Source: Druceiella hillmani
Taxonomy: Eukaryota; Arthropoda; Insecta; Lepidoptera; Hepialidae
NCBI GenBank assembly: GCA_039881145.1
Contig: JAYKKI010000032.1
Location: forward strand, 11,895,501 to 11,959,500
Direction: 5' to 3'
DNA length: 64,000 nucleotides
The position numbers were made by a program, and so were the translations under genes. This document shows, piece by piece, positions 23,376 through 37,030 of the stretch. Position 1 is the stretch's first letter; the number at the start of each line of letters is the position of its first letter. Under the pieces are notes generated by a model. The model ran no database searches and was not told where the DNA came from. It saw only the letters and a program-made list of their open reading frames with translations.

Positions 23376-24082
23376 TATTATTTACTATTTACTACTATTT
23401 TTATTATTTTTATTATTTACTACTATTGCGAATACTTCTCACATATTCAAAAATAGAGATTAATTTGATAATTGGTGAATTGGTGGTAGTTGATGAATTG
23501 ATGGTAATGGGTGAATTGGGGTAATGGGTGAAATGCTAAGCTTTAAAATGTAATGACAAAAATATCCACCTCAAACCTTAATATAACGGATCCCTGTATA
23601 GAAAAAATGTTTAAGACATGACCTCAATATTTTTGGAAAATCTATTCAGTGATACCTTATACAATGAGGTATGCAAAAAATCCACACCCACAATATTTGT
23701 ACCTTTAAAAAAATTATTTAAAAATATTATTTCATGACTTTGTAGGCGATATAATTATATGTAACCATACAATTTCAGTTAAATAGCACTAATGGTGTGT
23801 GGGTAAAGTATATGTGACATGTAGACGTGCAAACAGACACACGGACGTGGCAAAACCTAAGTACCTAAGTATTACTAATTCGCCAAGCATTAAAAACAAT
23901 TTGCTTCCAAGTAAACCGAAAAAAAGTTGTCTGAACATTTTTCCTTACTATAATTTATAATTATAATATAAATTTTAATTATAATATATATTTTTTGTCA
24001 CGGAGAAATATAATTAAAAAAGGTAATGTTTAAAAAAATATAAGTAATGTTTAACAATGTCGACATAATAATGTTCTATTAC

Positions 24083-24160
24083 AACTTTCAGCCGACTTCA
24101 ATAGATTGCGCTAGATAAATGTTAACTCACGAATTCTGTTTGTACATGAATTGTAGTAGG
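24083..24160. repeat. Single diverged monomer related to the 99-bp array
   Basis: CCGACTTCAATAGATTGCGC, then TAGATAAATGTTAACTC, aligns with the 99-bp monomer (ACTCCAATAAATTACGCTTG, then ATAAACGTTAACTC). It is present once here, in the block-2 position that corresponds to the eight-copy array of block 1. Confidence 0.6.
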
Positions 24161-24469
24161 CAAAACCATGGGCAAAATGTAGTAAAATATAAACAATATC
24201 GTGCTTACTGAAATGATCATTTTTCCGAAGTTTACACTTATATTTCAACAAGTTCCAGTAGAAAAATATATTATTAAAATTGAATCTTGACAGAGTTCCT
24301 AATTTCATTTTACATGAAATATCTTGGAAATAATATAATCGTTTTCAAAGTTACATGACACAATCATAAAAAGCATCTAACACGGTACATTTGTGCTTTA
24401 GCTTTGTACACGTCAATAAGGATCAGTAATTCACTATTTCAACCATTAAAAAAAATGTTTTCACTTTAC

Positions 24470-24690
24470 ATTCGATCAAGGAAGCCGAATCCTTTAATCG
24501 CCTATTTGCTCAAGAGTTTCTAAACACAAACTTTCACATGGAACTCTAACGACGAAGTAGCCCGTCATCGCCCACTCGAAGCAGCTCCAAGCAGGATTAT
24601 CCCATCGCAATAATTCCAAATTGTCGCAAGTCTTCCGACCCGGCGCCGTGGGCCTAAATCAAATCTTCAATAGCCGCCAAGCGTACGGAG
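24470..24690 (-). repeat. Conserved core repeat, copy 3, with coding-like minus frame
   Basis: On the minus strand, about 24653 down to TAA at 24496-24494, the same frame as at 10.4 kb is open. It reads LELLRWDNPAWSCFEWAMTG, later ETLEQIGD, and ends at the same TAA. As in copy 1, a TGA sits just upstream and no ATG is available. Frame, length and stop kept in two old paralogues point to a former coding stretch. Confidence 0.5.
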
Positions 24691-24800
24691 CTACGCCAAC
24701 TTGTGAACACAAACAGGAGTAAAGTAAATATTTTAATTGAAAACTTGTACATTGTGTAAAAGCTTTAAATTCTTAAAGCTTTCACACAATTAATTTGAAT
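24691..24800. repeat. Single diverged monomer related to the 105-bp array
   Basis: GTACGGAGCTACGCCAACTT, then TTTTAATTGAAAACTTGTA and TTCACACAATTAATTTGAAT, follows the 105-bp monomer order once. Confidence 0.55.
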
Positions 24801-25313
24801 ATTAAGTTAATACTTGAGCTGGATCTTATTTTACTTTCTATTATCGTTAGAAACATCAGATCCTTGGAATATTTTGTCAATCAGTGCCTCGATTCTTGAT
24901 TTGCATGAAAACAAAACTTGATACAAAAATCTGATATAAAGAGTTAACGAGTTGAAACTATTTTAATAATTTGTTAACTAACATAATTTTGTAAAAATAA
25001 AACGTTCTGTATTCATTTGCTAATTATTCATAATTTTACAAAAGGATTCTGTCCCTAACTAAACTAAGATAATAAATGTCGGATTTATTGGTACAAAAGA
25101 TATTTTCTCATAGCAAACCGCAAAAGTTGAAAATAAATATAAATTAAAATATACACTGTGACTTTTTATTCGTTTTACACCTAGAACTAAAGTTGACGTC
25201 TGTCATAAATATAACCCATTCGCAGTGTCAAAATTATGAAGAAATTAATTAAATTTAAGAAAAAATTATTACGATCAATAAACTATGAAACACTCCATAC
25301 ATTCAACTTAGTG

Positions 25314-25315
<2 letters not shown>

Positions 25316-25364
<49 letters not shown>
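25316..25364. repeat. (TA)n microsatellite
   Basis: About 24 TA dinucleotides. Confidence 0.95.
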
Positions 25365-25458
25365 CTTAAATTTTTCCACTCCCTTACTACAGTTGCATGA
25401 ATATTCCAAACGCAATAAAATTCAAAGCGTCAAAGTTATCGTGTAACTGACAGGTTTT

Positions 25459-25728
25459 ATTGAATATATTTGGTGTTAATTTTGTAGAAATTCATTATTC
25501 ACAATTATATGAAATTACATGATGTAGTATTATTTCTACTTAATTTAAGTTCTTTACCATAACCTAGGTTTCGTTTTATTACAACATAGATGTTGTGTAT
25601 TAGTAATTAGTAAAGATCTTTACTAATAGCCCACCTGAAGATGTTATAATACAACGAAACCTAGTTCGTGGCAAAGAACTTAAATTAAGTGGAAATAATA
25701 CTATATCACGTAATTTAATTTAATTGTG
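25459..25728. mobile_element. Foldback element copy 5
   Basis: Arms 25500-25590 and 25630-25728 flank a perfect central palindrome ATTAGTAAAGATCTTTACTAAT. The one-sided end (GAATATATTTGGTG) is on the left. The right arm has hammerhead boxes (next entry); the left arm has lost the CTGAAGA box. Its centre differs from copy 3 (TTAGCAAAG..) by paired changes on both sides of the axis. Confidence 0.75.
25631..25671 (+). ncRNA. Hammerhead-ribozyme-like motif, partly degenerate
   Basis: CCAC, CTGAAGA (25635-25641), GTTAT-AAT-ACAAC with one mismatch in stem II, GAAA (25656-25659), CCTAGT (stem III palindrome broken by one change), TC, GTGG. All catalytic boxes are kept but the stems are weakened. 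Confidence 0.5.
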
Positions 25729-27400
25729 ACCGATTTTAGTTGTCTGGAGAGAGATATAATGGATAATAAATTCAAAACAAATTCAATGAGTTTAAAAACA
25801 CAATAATAATAAATAGAATTGACATTTAATTATGAAGACGAGAACTTAGGTAAATTTGTAATAGAATAAACTTGAAAATACCGAGTTGGTCCAGAAACAC
25901 TTCCGGAATAATAAAAGAAGACAATATTTAAAGATAAGTGTTGATTCAGTTTCCAGAGGAAATAAACTATAAATCAATAAGACATGTATTCGAAGCCTTT
26001 CATATGAGCATTGTTTCATTAGCATTTAGCAAATATCCTTATAAATATAGTTAGGCTCAATATAGTTGGGATCATCATCAATTTTGATAACAGGCAAAGA
26101 CAATACCATATTTAGATTACTGCACATAGTTCACTTCATTAGAACAACAGTACTAAATGCAATACACCTCTCTCACATTAAGCTTGGTTCATCTAAAAAA
26201 ATATAAATCCAGAAACTAAAAAGGAGGCCACTGAATATGGTTAACTGTAAATTTATTATTACATAGTTAATTCTTATACTATAAAAGTTTCTTTATCCAG
26301 CAAATTGAACTCAATATATGGTAAAAATATATATAAAAGAGAAGACAGCTTATTTTGTAGGAGGACGTAAAACACTATATCTATTACGTCCTTCTTTCAA
26401 TAGTATCACCTGATTTATTCATATATTCATCTAAGTAAACTAGCATCTAAAAAAATACTGGCTCATAAACATCCGAAGAAACGCATTAAAAATTACCTAA
26501 CGGCATGGCGAGATCAGTGACACCTAAATATAAAGAAATTCCCAAAGGATATAGGAATGAACAATACAATACAATACAACAAAGTCATGTTTACACGTTT
26601 ATTTAGTAACTTTAGTATAAAACTCATGTAGCAGTAATGGATTCGTTTTATCCCAATGCCGAAATTTCCTGACATTATTAATGTTTTCGAAGAGAGAAAA
26701 TGAGAAAAAACGTTGATTAAAATAATCAATAACCCCATCTCTTCGTCCCATCTCCTGGAGAACCTTAAATTACTGAACTACACATTTTATTAAATATTTC
26801 AGCCACTTCACTAAAACTACAGTTACTGCATGATATAAGCACTCAAACCATGATCAAATCTCACTTAGATAAGAAAAATGCTTCGCATTATCATTTCTAA
26901 TTTCAACAGAACATTGATATGGAGCTATCGAATTTATTGACATAATTTTTTCTAATCTACAACTATACGGCTCCAAACGATTAGCAACGTAGACTGAAAT
27001 TTCCGATTTCCATGACTAATTGCAATCAGATCCTATATAAAACATAAAACACACTACTTGTATGCGGCACAAATGTCTTATGAACTTTATTCATCATCGC
27101 AGTGTATTTAATAACCGTAATTAGTTATTTTTACACGCGAAATTTTCTTTTATTTTTTATTTAAATTCTATTATTTGAAATATAAACTTTTCGTATCCCT
27201 TTCATATTTCCGTGAATACTTCATGAAATTATGGAGGATACTACATATCTAATTTCTTAAAGTTTATATTTATGAGATAGAAGATTGAGACTAAGGTGTT
27301 TGAGAAATTCGCAGAGCCATTGATGTAGTTCCCATTTACTCATATTCATAAAATTCTCCTGACGAAATACTACCTTCATGGAAATCTGTGACGTAAAATA

Positions 27401-29929
<2,529 letters not shown>

Positions 29930-30370
29930 TGCTCACAAAACAAGTTACAGTAACGTAGATGTATAATAAAAAAAACCTAGTATAAAAATATATTATAACT
30001 CTAATTATGTGTGCACAAAAGGGTTAGAGCATTTATGTACACATTTTCAAGGGGTACTTGTGATATAGTTAGTATTACCTTAGAATTATATTATTTTCTA
30101 CATACTGAAAAAAACATTAATTCTACCGTAGCTGGTTTTAATTTATAAATAATATGTTTTGTATTTCCCTTTTTAAATGTTAATAATTTCGTTTTAAAAA
30201 TTTCCAAGGGCGGATGTTGAGAAAAAATATCGTTATACAATCGACACATTCAAATTATGGGGCTATAAAAAGATGTATTATTATTATAAACTTGTAGTGC
30301 GGATAATCTCTGTGACGGTATACGGGATCTGAGTTAAGTGTTAAAATTGAATAGAGAGAGGAGACAGGGA
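29930..30370 (-). mobile_element. 3' end of a degenerate non-LTR retrotransposon (CR1/L2-like)
   Basis: On the minus strand a stretch reads RLYNDIF..HPPLEIFKTKLL (about 30245-30195), the pattern found at the very C-terminus of CR1/L2-type reverse transcriptases (LYNxLP..I......FKxxL). Stops and shifts surround it. The minus strand then ends in repeated AATAAAT near 29930, a short repeated tail of the type that CR1/L2 elements have instead of poly(A). Only the 3' end is present. Confidence 0.45.
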
Positions 30371-30544
30371 CAATCAACTTGCGAATGTAAGATTTTATAT
30401 AAATATAATAGATGACATTTTAAATCTCGTCTTTCATACGATTTATACTCTTGTCCAAGATGAACTCGGAATTAATGTGTTTGGTAAATAGACAATTAAT
30501 TTGTTTGCATGAATGTTATTTAATTTTTTTTTATTAATGTGCTG

Positions 30545-30770
30545 AAGATACGTGTATTTTATTTATCTCTTTAGGCAAAAAGAAACTGTGCTGACTTTGG
30601 CTTGATAAAAAGCCAAGCAGAGAAGAAAGTTGGCAAGGGAAAGGCAGCAGCGGATGGCCACCGGCGGAGGAGATGCGATTAGCGACATCCAATTGTGTGT
30701 GGCTAATTGTGGAAGTCCCATCAAACAATTTTGCGCCAACAATTCAATCGAGGTAAACAACTTGTGTAAT
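30545..30770 (+). pseudogene. Relic of a Myb/SANT-like (Harbinger-associated) DNA-binding protein
   Basis: The plus frame reads KAKQRRKLARERQQRMATGG followed by GDAISDIQLC. A basic helix followed by a TGGG motif is typical of the Myb/SANT-like proteins of Harbinger/PIF transposons, where it follows the DNA-binding domain. The preceding frame has two adjacent stops (TGATAA near 30603) and the distinctive Trp residues of the SANT domain are absent, so only a fragment is present. Recognition rests on a short motif. The local base composition is richer in GC than both flanks, consistent with an insertion. Confidence 0.4.
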
Positions 30771-30839
30771 ATAATCGAGGTAAATAAGTGTACAATTAAT
30801 CTTTCATTTATAGTGTTTTTTAACAACTTATTAATATAG

Positions 30840-32229
30840 TAACAGGGCACCGAAAGTTTTTAGATTGATTTATTTGAAGTGAATTTTATTCGAATTTATA
30901 TTTATACTGATACTGGTATATTTATACTTGATCTAAGTTTATTATTTTTATTTTTTATTTTTTTAACTTTCCATTGGACTTTTAATTTATTTTAAGATAT
31001 GCAAAAATGTGTTGAAATTAAAAATTTGTAAATTTCTGATATTCATGAATTGATCTTTCACAAAAATGGTGGGAATTATTTACTTGCATTTATTTTGTCT
31101 ACCTTTGTTAATAAGAGTATATAATTTTACATTACAATTTAGTAAGAGATTGTTAAAACAAATATTTAATGAAATGGTGTTTTAACCAATGAAATAAGAT
31201 TTGCATATTGAAATCTTATGAAAGAATGTTTTTTAATTATTTAGTTCAAACTAATTTAATGCACGTTTTTGTTTTAGTTGTGGGTAAATTGAACCATACA
31301 TTGCATTTCAATAACAGAATTTTTATTTAATGTAGCTTCTTTCGTCATTTGTACTCGAAATCAATTGTCAAAGAATACAACATGTTTTTGCTAGTATTTG
31401 TTAAATTACCAAATATTGAGAATAAATATGTATCGATAACTTCCTGAATTAAAGCAGACGCTGGCTTATATCATCTGGTACAAACTATTTGAATGCACAT
31501 TTTATCATTCCGGCTATAGGTAAAGTGAACCATCCAGGGCAAACATTTTAAAGCAAATTTAATATTCTAGCTATATATAAAAGGAATCATGTCGCTAGTC
31601 AGAGTGAATTTCAGTAATAGAATTTTTGAATTGTTATCATTAAATGTCATTATTTGTGAATATTTGGTGTCTTCTATTCTACAAAATTAAAAAGTCTCTT
31701 AATTTTAACGTCTTAGTTTGACGTCACTAAATGTTTTTAATTTTGTTGTATAAATTTTATATTTTTCATTTGTATTTTACTTGAAAATAATTATATTGTC
31801 AGCATTTTTTTATAAAAGAATTTTTCATTTATATTTAATGATATTGTTATTTATATTTACATACAGTGTTATTTATCTATTTTGCACATTCCAAGACAAT
31901 CGTACGTAAGGAATAAACTCCAGTCGCGCGTCGGCACTGACTTTTATTTGGATTCAGTGGTTTTGGAAATAAGGTAGATATTATAGGAGATGTATCATAA
32001 TATATAGATATTTATTTGTCTATTTCTGATAATGTAGTACCTAAAATTATAGAAGAAATATTCGTGAGGCCCTTGTTACTAGCCACTTCAGACGATATCC
32101 AACTATACACGAAATTTTACCAATTTTTCCAGTATTGAATGTCCACCTAAAATTTCCATAAAAATATTTTTGTGTGTTATCTATTGAAATACGTGCGATT
32201 AATATTATTTTTTAATATGCCGAATCTAA
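30840..32229. other. Unassigned AT-rich sequence
   Basis: Very AT-rich. Two vaguely similar stretches (31255-31330 and 31490-31625, both with TTGAA/TGAA, GCACRTTTT, GTGAACCAT-type pieces) suggest an old tandem duplication. No gene seen. Confidence 0.35.
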
Positions 32230-32337
32230 CGTCTATTTCTACGTCAAGCGATTTCTATGAAAAACGGATGTGACGAACGGACGGACAGAGAGTGTTCGGT
32301 TTTTACCCTTTATGTACGAAACCTTAAAAATATAATT
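32230..32337 (+). repeat. Insect-type dispersed repeat tail
   Basis: ACGGACGGACAGAGAGTG, then CGGTTTTTACCCTTTATG and TACGAAACCTTAAAAA, follow the 'acggacagac...ggttccgtttttaccc...acggaaccctaaaaa' pattern that I recall as a widespread 3' end in insect (notably lepidopteran) genomes. A second, more diverged copy is at 44185-44320. Confidence 0.45.
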
Positions 32338-32688
32338 ATTTATACGTAAATATATATTTAAAAACCCATTAGAATAAAATTAATAAGTGGGGAACAATAA
32401 TATGAAAAGGTAAGGAAAATATCATTACCTCCCTATTACAAATTTCCTAAGGAACACGATGGTCCTCCTCTGATTACCCTCTATAGGAGGATAATGATAG
32501 ATGAGGTATAAAATAATTTCGGCCCTTAAATTATGTTAGGTCGTACGATTTCATTTCAAACAACACAGACCCGCGCGATTTGCACGGACGCAAGTAATTT
32601 CGTGACATATACGATATTTATTAAAAGCATCGTTTATCTCATTACCTTGTCTCCATTCGCCTGTGTATCTATCTATACAATACGTACG

Positions 32689-32689
<1 letters not shown>

Positions 32690-32734
<45 letters not shown>
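32690..32734. repeat. (TA)n microsatellite
   Basis: About 22 TA dinucleotides. Confidence 0.95.
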
Positions 32735-35243
32735 TTGTGTCTGACTCGTGTCCTCTATTACGGATAAAACCTGAAAACTACGAGTCTTAACTAATTAAAG
32801 ACTAAACTTGAAAACTACGACTATAACTAGTTGTACCGATAAGCCACGAGTCTAACTCGTGGTATCGATTACAAGCCATACATACGAACCATAATGTGTA
32901 ATTCTTTAATTTTAATTATTAACAGGATTTTTCAAATTTAGTTGCACGATAATTTAAAAATTTTACTTACTAAGAGGCAGTGAAAGAATTGCCATGAGTT
33001 TTTATTCGTGGTTAGTACTAATATTGGATTGCTTGGACTTGTGTCGTTGTTTGGAATCACGTGCAGCGCCATTCACGGGTAGCGGAAGGTTTAATGGAAA
33101 TATTCTGATAATATTGTATCCCTTTCTTTAATTAAACTCAATTCCTGTTTCATACCTGTCTCTTCTTAAGATTTTATTATTGAAATTCTTCTATCAATTT
33201 CTGCCTCGAAAAGTGCAGTCATACTTTGACCAACTCACGACATATTCACACATCATTCTTTCGTTCTAAATGACCATACCATTTTAATCGAAGATGGTTT
33301 AATATTCTTACTGATAGGCACTCAAATTATATATAATTTTATTTGTGCTAGATCGACAACCTTAAAATCAATCATTTTAATTAACAATTGCGTCTTTTCT
33401 ATTTGTGAAGTATTAATGTCAGTAAATAGACGTAGATATCCCCATTTTTAATTGTTTTTCTTTACTGATTTTATGGAATTGACATTGAAAACAATACAAA
33501 TATAGCCATTATGGTAGTATTCATCAATATTCTCATATAAGTTAACACGTTCATAAATTAAGTAAGTAAATGGATGTAGGTTATTATTGAAAAAAATAGT
33601 CCCCATCATAACTAAAGTTTCAATCATTTAATCACGAGTAAGACTAATAATTTTCAGTCATAAAATTATAATATATTTTAGTCAAAGTTAAAATAGTGTG
33701 CGAGTCACACGATTTACCTAAGAACCGTATCCTATAATAAAAATTGTAAATATAACCCGTGCCATCTCTTGGACCTGTCCAAAATATATTTTCGTTTCCG
33801 AAGTTCCAAATATATAGATTATCCGACAATATATTGTCTAGAAATAGTGTCTAGAATATATCATATATTGTCTAGAATATATCATTATGACGATTAAAAA
33901 ATTTTAAAAAATGATAATTGTGAATTTTCACAAATCTTTTATTAATGCTGCTAATATACCCTATAAGCAAGCAGTTGAATAATCATATTTTTAATTTTTC
34001 TTTTTATTACAAATTTCTTTACATTACGGGTTTTTTACGATTTTTTCTTTTAATTGTGATATTTCTTCATTTTACTGGTTTACGATTTCCTAAAAATACG
34101 TTTTGTTCTAATTTTAACAATAAAACTAAATTAGTTATTAACCAGGAATAATGATTGAAATTTTCAATTATTAATTATTAGCCAAAGTTAAAGGGTTTAG
34201 TAGTTATTTTTTAAATATTAGTAATGATTAACACATGGTCAACACTAATATAAATTTGTCAGCAGTTTTTCTTTCAACTATTTAGGAGCAATCATCAATT
34301 CCTGCATGGTAAATCCCAATCTTGTAAATTAATTTATTGTGCATCAAATGTTGTCAGGGAAGCGACACAGCGGACACAGTTCAATATTCTCCTTAAACAC
34401 ATATCTTCAAAAATTTGCAACAAACAGCTCTAACAATGTACTACTCCGAATACTATCAAAGAAGATAAAGACACCAAAATTTAACTTTGTTAATATGGAA
34501 ATAAATACGCAATTAAAATCATCGGTAAATTGACCTGGCTGATTGTAAGAAATTTCAATTGAGACAGTAAGTCACAGTAAGCGTATTTGTAAATAAGTTT
34601 TGAAAAGATTATATCTCTCGACACCCTTGTAAGTTCACGCCCCTAGTTTAAATCAAATAAACAAATGATTTTAGTTTTCGTTTTAACTTAATTAATCATT
34701 GTCCAGATTATTTAATTAAAACCGTTAAAGCAGATAATTTATACTTGCAAATTTATTTAATTAGATGTTTTATATCGATATTATGTCTAGTTTCAACGAA
34801 CAACTATCTAACTCATTTAAGTTAACAGTGTATCATTTATATTTATATATGATTGGATATCTTATAAACGCATTTATTTTTCTTTGACATTTCTGGAAAT
34901 ATTAGAGAAGGAAATTTTATCTTATTAGAGTGAATAGCATATTTGTAATAGTTTCTGTTTGTTTTTTCCTTAACATAAAGGTGTAATAAAAATAATAAAT
35001 AAGTAAAGTTCATCTTCCTAACACTAAAAGACCTAAAATTTTACTTCTATTTTGATTCCATTTATAGAATAACACGTATGTTACATAATGTTAATGAGAC
35101 ATGCTCTCGAAGGAAAATGGTCATATATACTGTTTCTAGTTCCCAATAATAACCCCACATTCTGTCAGTTCCGAAGAAGGATAGAATATACTAAAAAAAT
35201 TTGAAGACCCCATACATTGTTTCAGTGCTTACGAGACATTTGA
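32735..35243. other. Unassigned AT-rich sequence
   Basis: A short local duplication (TAGAATATATCAT and ATTGTCTAGAA repeated) lies at 33830-33885. No gene or known element seen. Confidence 0.35.
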
Positions 35244-35348
35244 TTTTTTTTTTGTGTTTATTTGCAATCAGTTCCAAACTATAAGCAGATTTGTTCTATG
35301 TCGTTTTATCATTTCCAAGGAGCTCCTCAGCAGGAGACACCTCATCCT

Positions 35349-36572
35349 TCACCATCTGTCACCAATTATATCATGGCGTTTCAGTCGTTTATTGTAGGAG
35401 ATGGTTGCTAACGCAGTAGCTAAATCATTTGGGTGGTTTTCCAGCCGTGTTTTATATTTATACCCTATTAATGTTAACTCCTCCTTAATTGTTGTTCTTT
35501 TCAGAGCTTCGTGGATCTCTGTATTGGTGATGAACCATGGTGCATTGGAAATGGTTCTTAGCATACCATTTTGCAGCCTTTGCATTATGTTTAAATTGGA
35601 GTCGCAAGCACTTCCCCACAGTTGTGCACCATATGTCCATATTGATTTCAGGATCATTTTGTATATCAGCAATTTATTGTCGATTGACAATTTAGAGTTG
35701 CGTGCCATCAACCAGTAGATGTTTCTGAACCGCATGTTCAGCCCGTCTCGTTTTGATTTGATGTGCTTCTTCCAGGTCAACCTTCTGTCCAGATGCATAC
35801 CGAGATATCGAACAGAGTCAGTCTGTGGCAGAACATTTTTTCCCAGTTTTACTGGAGCACAGCTTCCTTTCCTCAGCGTAAAAGTAACTTGTACGGATTT
35901 GGTTGTGCTGGCTTTGATTCTCCATTTCTGGATCCACTTGTTGACCCTATCGAGGCTTTTCTTCAAGACGGCAGATGCTACAATCGGATCTTTGTTGCTG
36001 GCGAGAATTGCAGTGTCGTCAGCAAAAGTAGCAGTAGTTACCTCTTTTGTTTCTGGGAGGTCTGAGGTGTAGATGGTATACAAGACAGGACCAAGGACAG
36101 ATCCCTGTGGAACTCCCGCCATTACATCTTGGATAATTGACAGTTCTCCGTCCTCTCTCACCTGGAAGATTCTGTTCGTGAGGTATGACTCCATCAACAA
36201 GTAGTAACTATGCAGTAAAGACGTTTTTATTTTATAGAGTAAGCCCTTATGCCATACCTTATCGAAAACTACCTGGACATCTAAAAATACAGCGGAGCAG
36301 TATTCCTTCTTTTCGAAAGACTGTCTAATCTTATCACAGACTCGATGCACTTGTTCCACCGTAGAATGCTGTTGTCTGAATCCAAACTGATATTTAGGTA
36401 TCACCAGGTCTTTGTTGAGTATGGGTAATATTCTGCTCAGGAGGATTCTCTCAAACAACTTTGATAGCACAGGTAAGAGACTTATAGGTCTGTATGACGA
36501 TGCGTCTTCCGGGGGCTTTCCTGGCTTGTGTATCATGTTACTATGGATACCTTCCATAGATTGGGAAAGCAC
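35349..36572 (-). pseudogene. LINE ORF2, reverse-transcriptase palm to C-terminus
   Basis: The frame continues ORF2 after the frameshift near 36540. Motifs in order: HKPGKPPED and SYRPISLLPVLSKLFERILL (motifs 1-2), YQFGFRQQHSTVEQ (motif 3), VFLDVQVVFDKVWH (motif A, catalytic Asp present), GVPQGSVLGPVLYTIY (motif B), TATFADDTAILAS (motif C, catalytic FADD), then KSVQVTFTLRK, LGMHLDRRLTWKKHI and a C-terminal region with YGAQLWGSA. In motif A the usual DVSQAFDKVW is DVQVVFDKVW, one of few substitutions. The frame ends at a TGG followed by a stop at 35349. Jockey clade by overall pattern. The protein would be made only if the upstream lesions were absent. Confidence 0.88.
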
Positions 36573-37030
36573 TGTAGTCGAAGCACTCCATTGAAGAGAA
36601 TAACTAAAAACACCAGTGCTGTCCTGAGAAGTTGCATGATAACTTCTTTTGTGATGAGATCGAATCCAGGGGCTTTTTTATCTTGCAGTCCTTTTATAGC
36701 CCTCCTCAGTTCTCCAAATGTGACTGGTCTTGGCGGAATGGACAGTTGTAGGTCTTGCTGCAGTGTACGTTCAACTTTATTTTCGAACACCGCATTGTTG
36801 CCTTCATTAGGAGTAAAGATGGCGGCCAGATGTTTTGCAAACATGTTAGCTTTTTCTTTGTTTGTCTTAGTCCAACCATTTTGGGTTTTAATGGGGCATT
36901 TATATTGCTGTGGCCTATTTAACGCCTTTATAAGCTTCCAGAGGGAGTATTCTGTGGTTTTTGTGGCAGTTAGGCTTTCCAACTGATTTTGTAGTGTGGC
37001 ATTATTTAAAGTGTCGATTAAATTTTTCAG
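36533..37030 (-). pseudogene. LINE ORF2, linker and start of reverse transcriptase
   Basis: In the same frame as the endonuclease and separated from it only by the TAG at 37033-37031. It reads LKNLIDTLNNATLQNQLESL, the SLWKLIKALNRPQQ segment, FAKHLAAIFTPNEGN, then LRRAIKGLQDKKAPGFDLIT (reverse-transcriptase motif 0/1 region) and FPNLWKVSIVT. At that point the family continues into KPGKPP, but here the frame runs into TGA and the continuation is in another frame. The local lesion is therefore a frameshift near 36540. Confidence 0.82.

Larger units (their letters stand above)
22660..23800. repeat. Segment paralogous to 41420-42080, interrupted by foldback copy 4
   Basis: Before the foldback, GGTACATATTT, GCCAAGTATA and TTTACATTTGATTTAA match 41430-41560. 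After it, AACGGATCCCTGTA, GAAAAAATGTTT, CAATATTTTTGGAAAATCTA and TTCAGTGATA match 41855-41920. The foldback thus sits inside one of two paralogues. Confidence 0.6.
21750..27400. repeat. Segmental duplication block 2 (paralogue of 7255-13100)
   Basis: Colinear with block 1 as described there. Compared with block 1 it has only one diverged monomer in place of each of the 99-bp and 105-bp arrays. It carries extra material (about 22.66-23.8 kb) that is itself similar to 41.4-42.1 kb and contains foldback copy 4. Confidence 0.7.

Noticed and set aside
35401..36986. Several plus-strand open frames of 100-152 codons (35401-35718, 35719-36072, 35763-36065, 36528-36986)
   Set aside because: They are antisense shadows of the well-supported minus-strand LINE reverse transcriptase.
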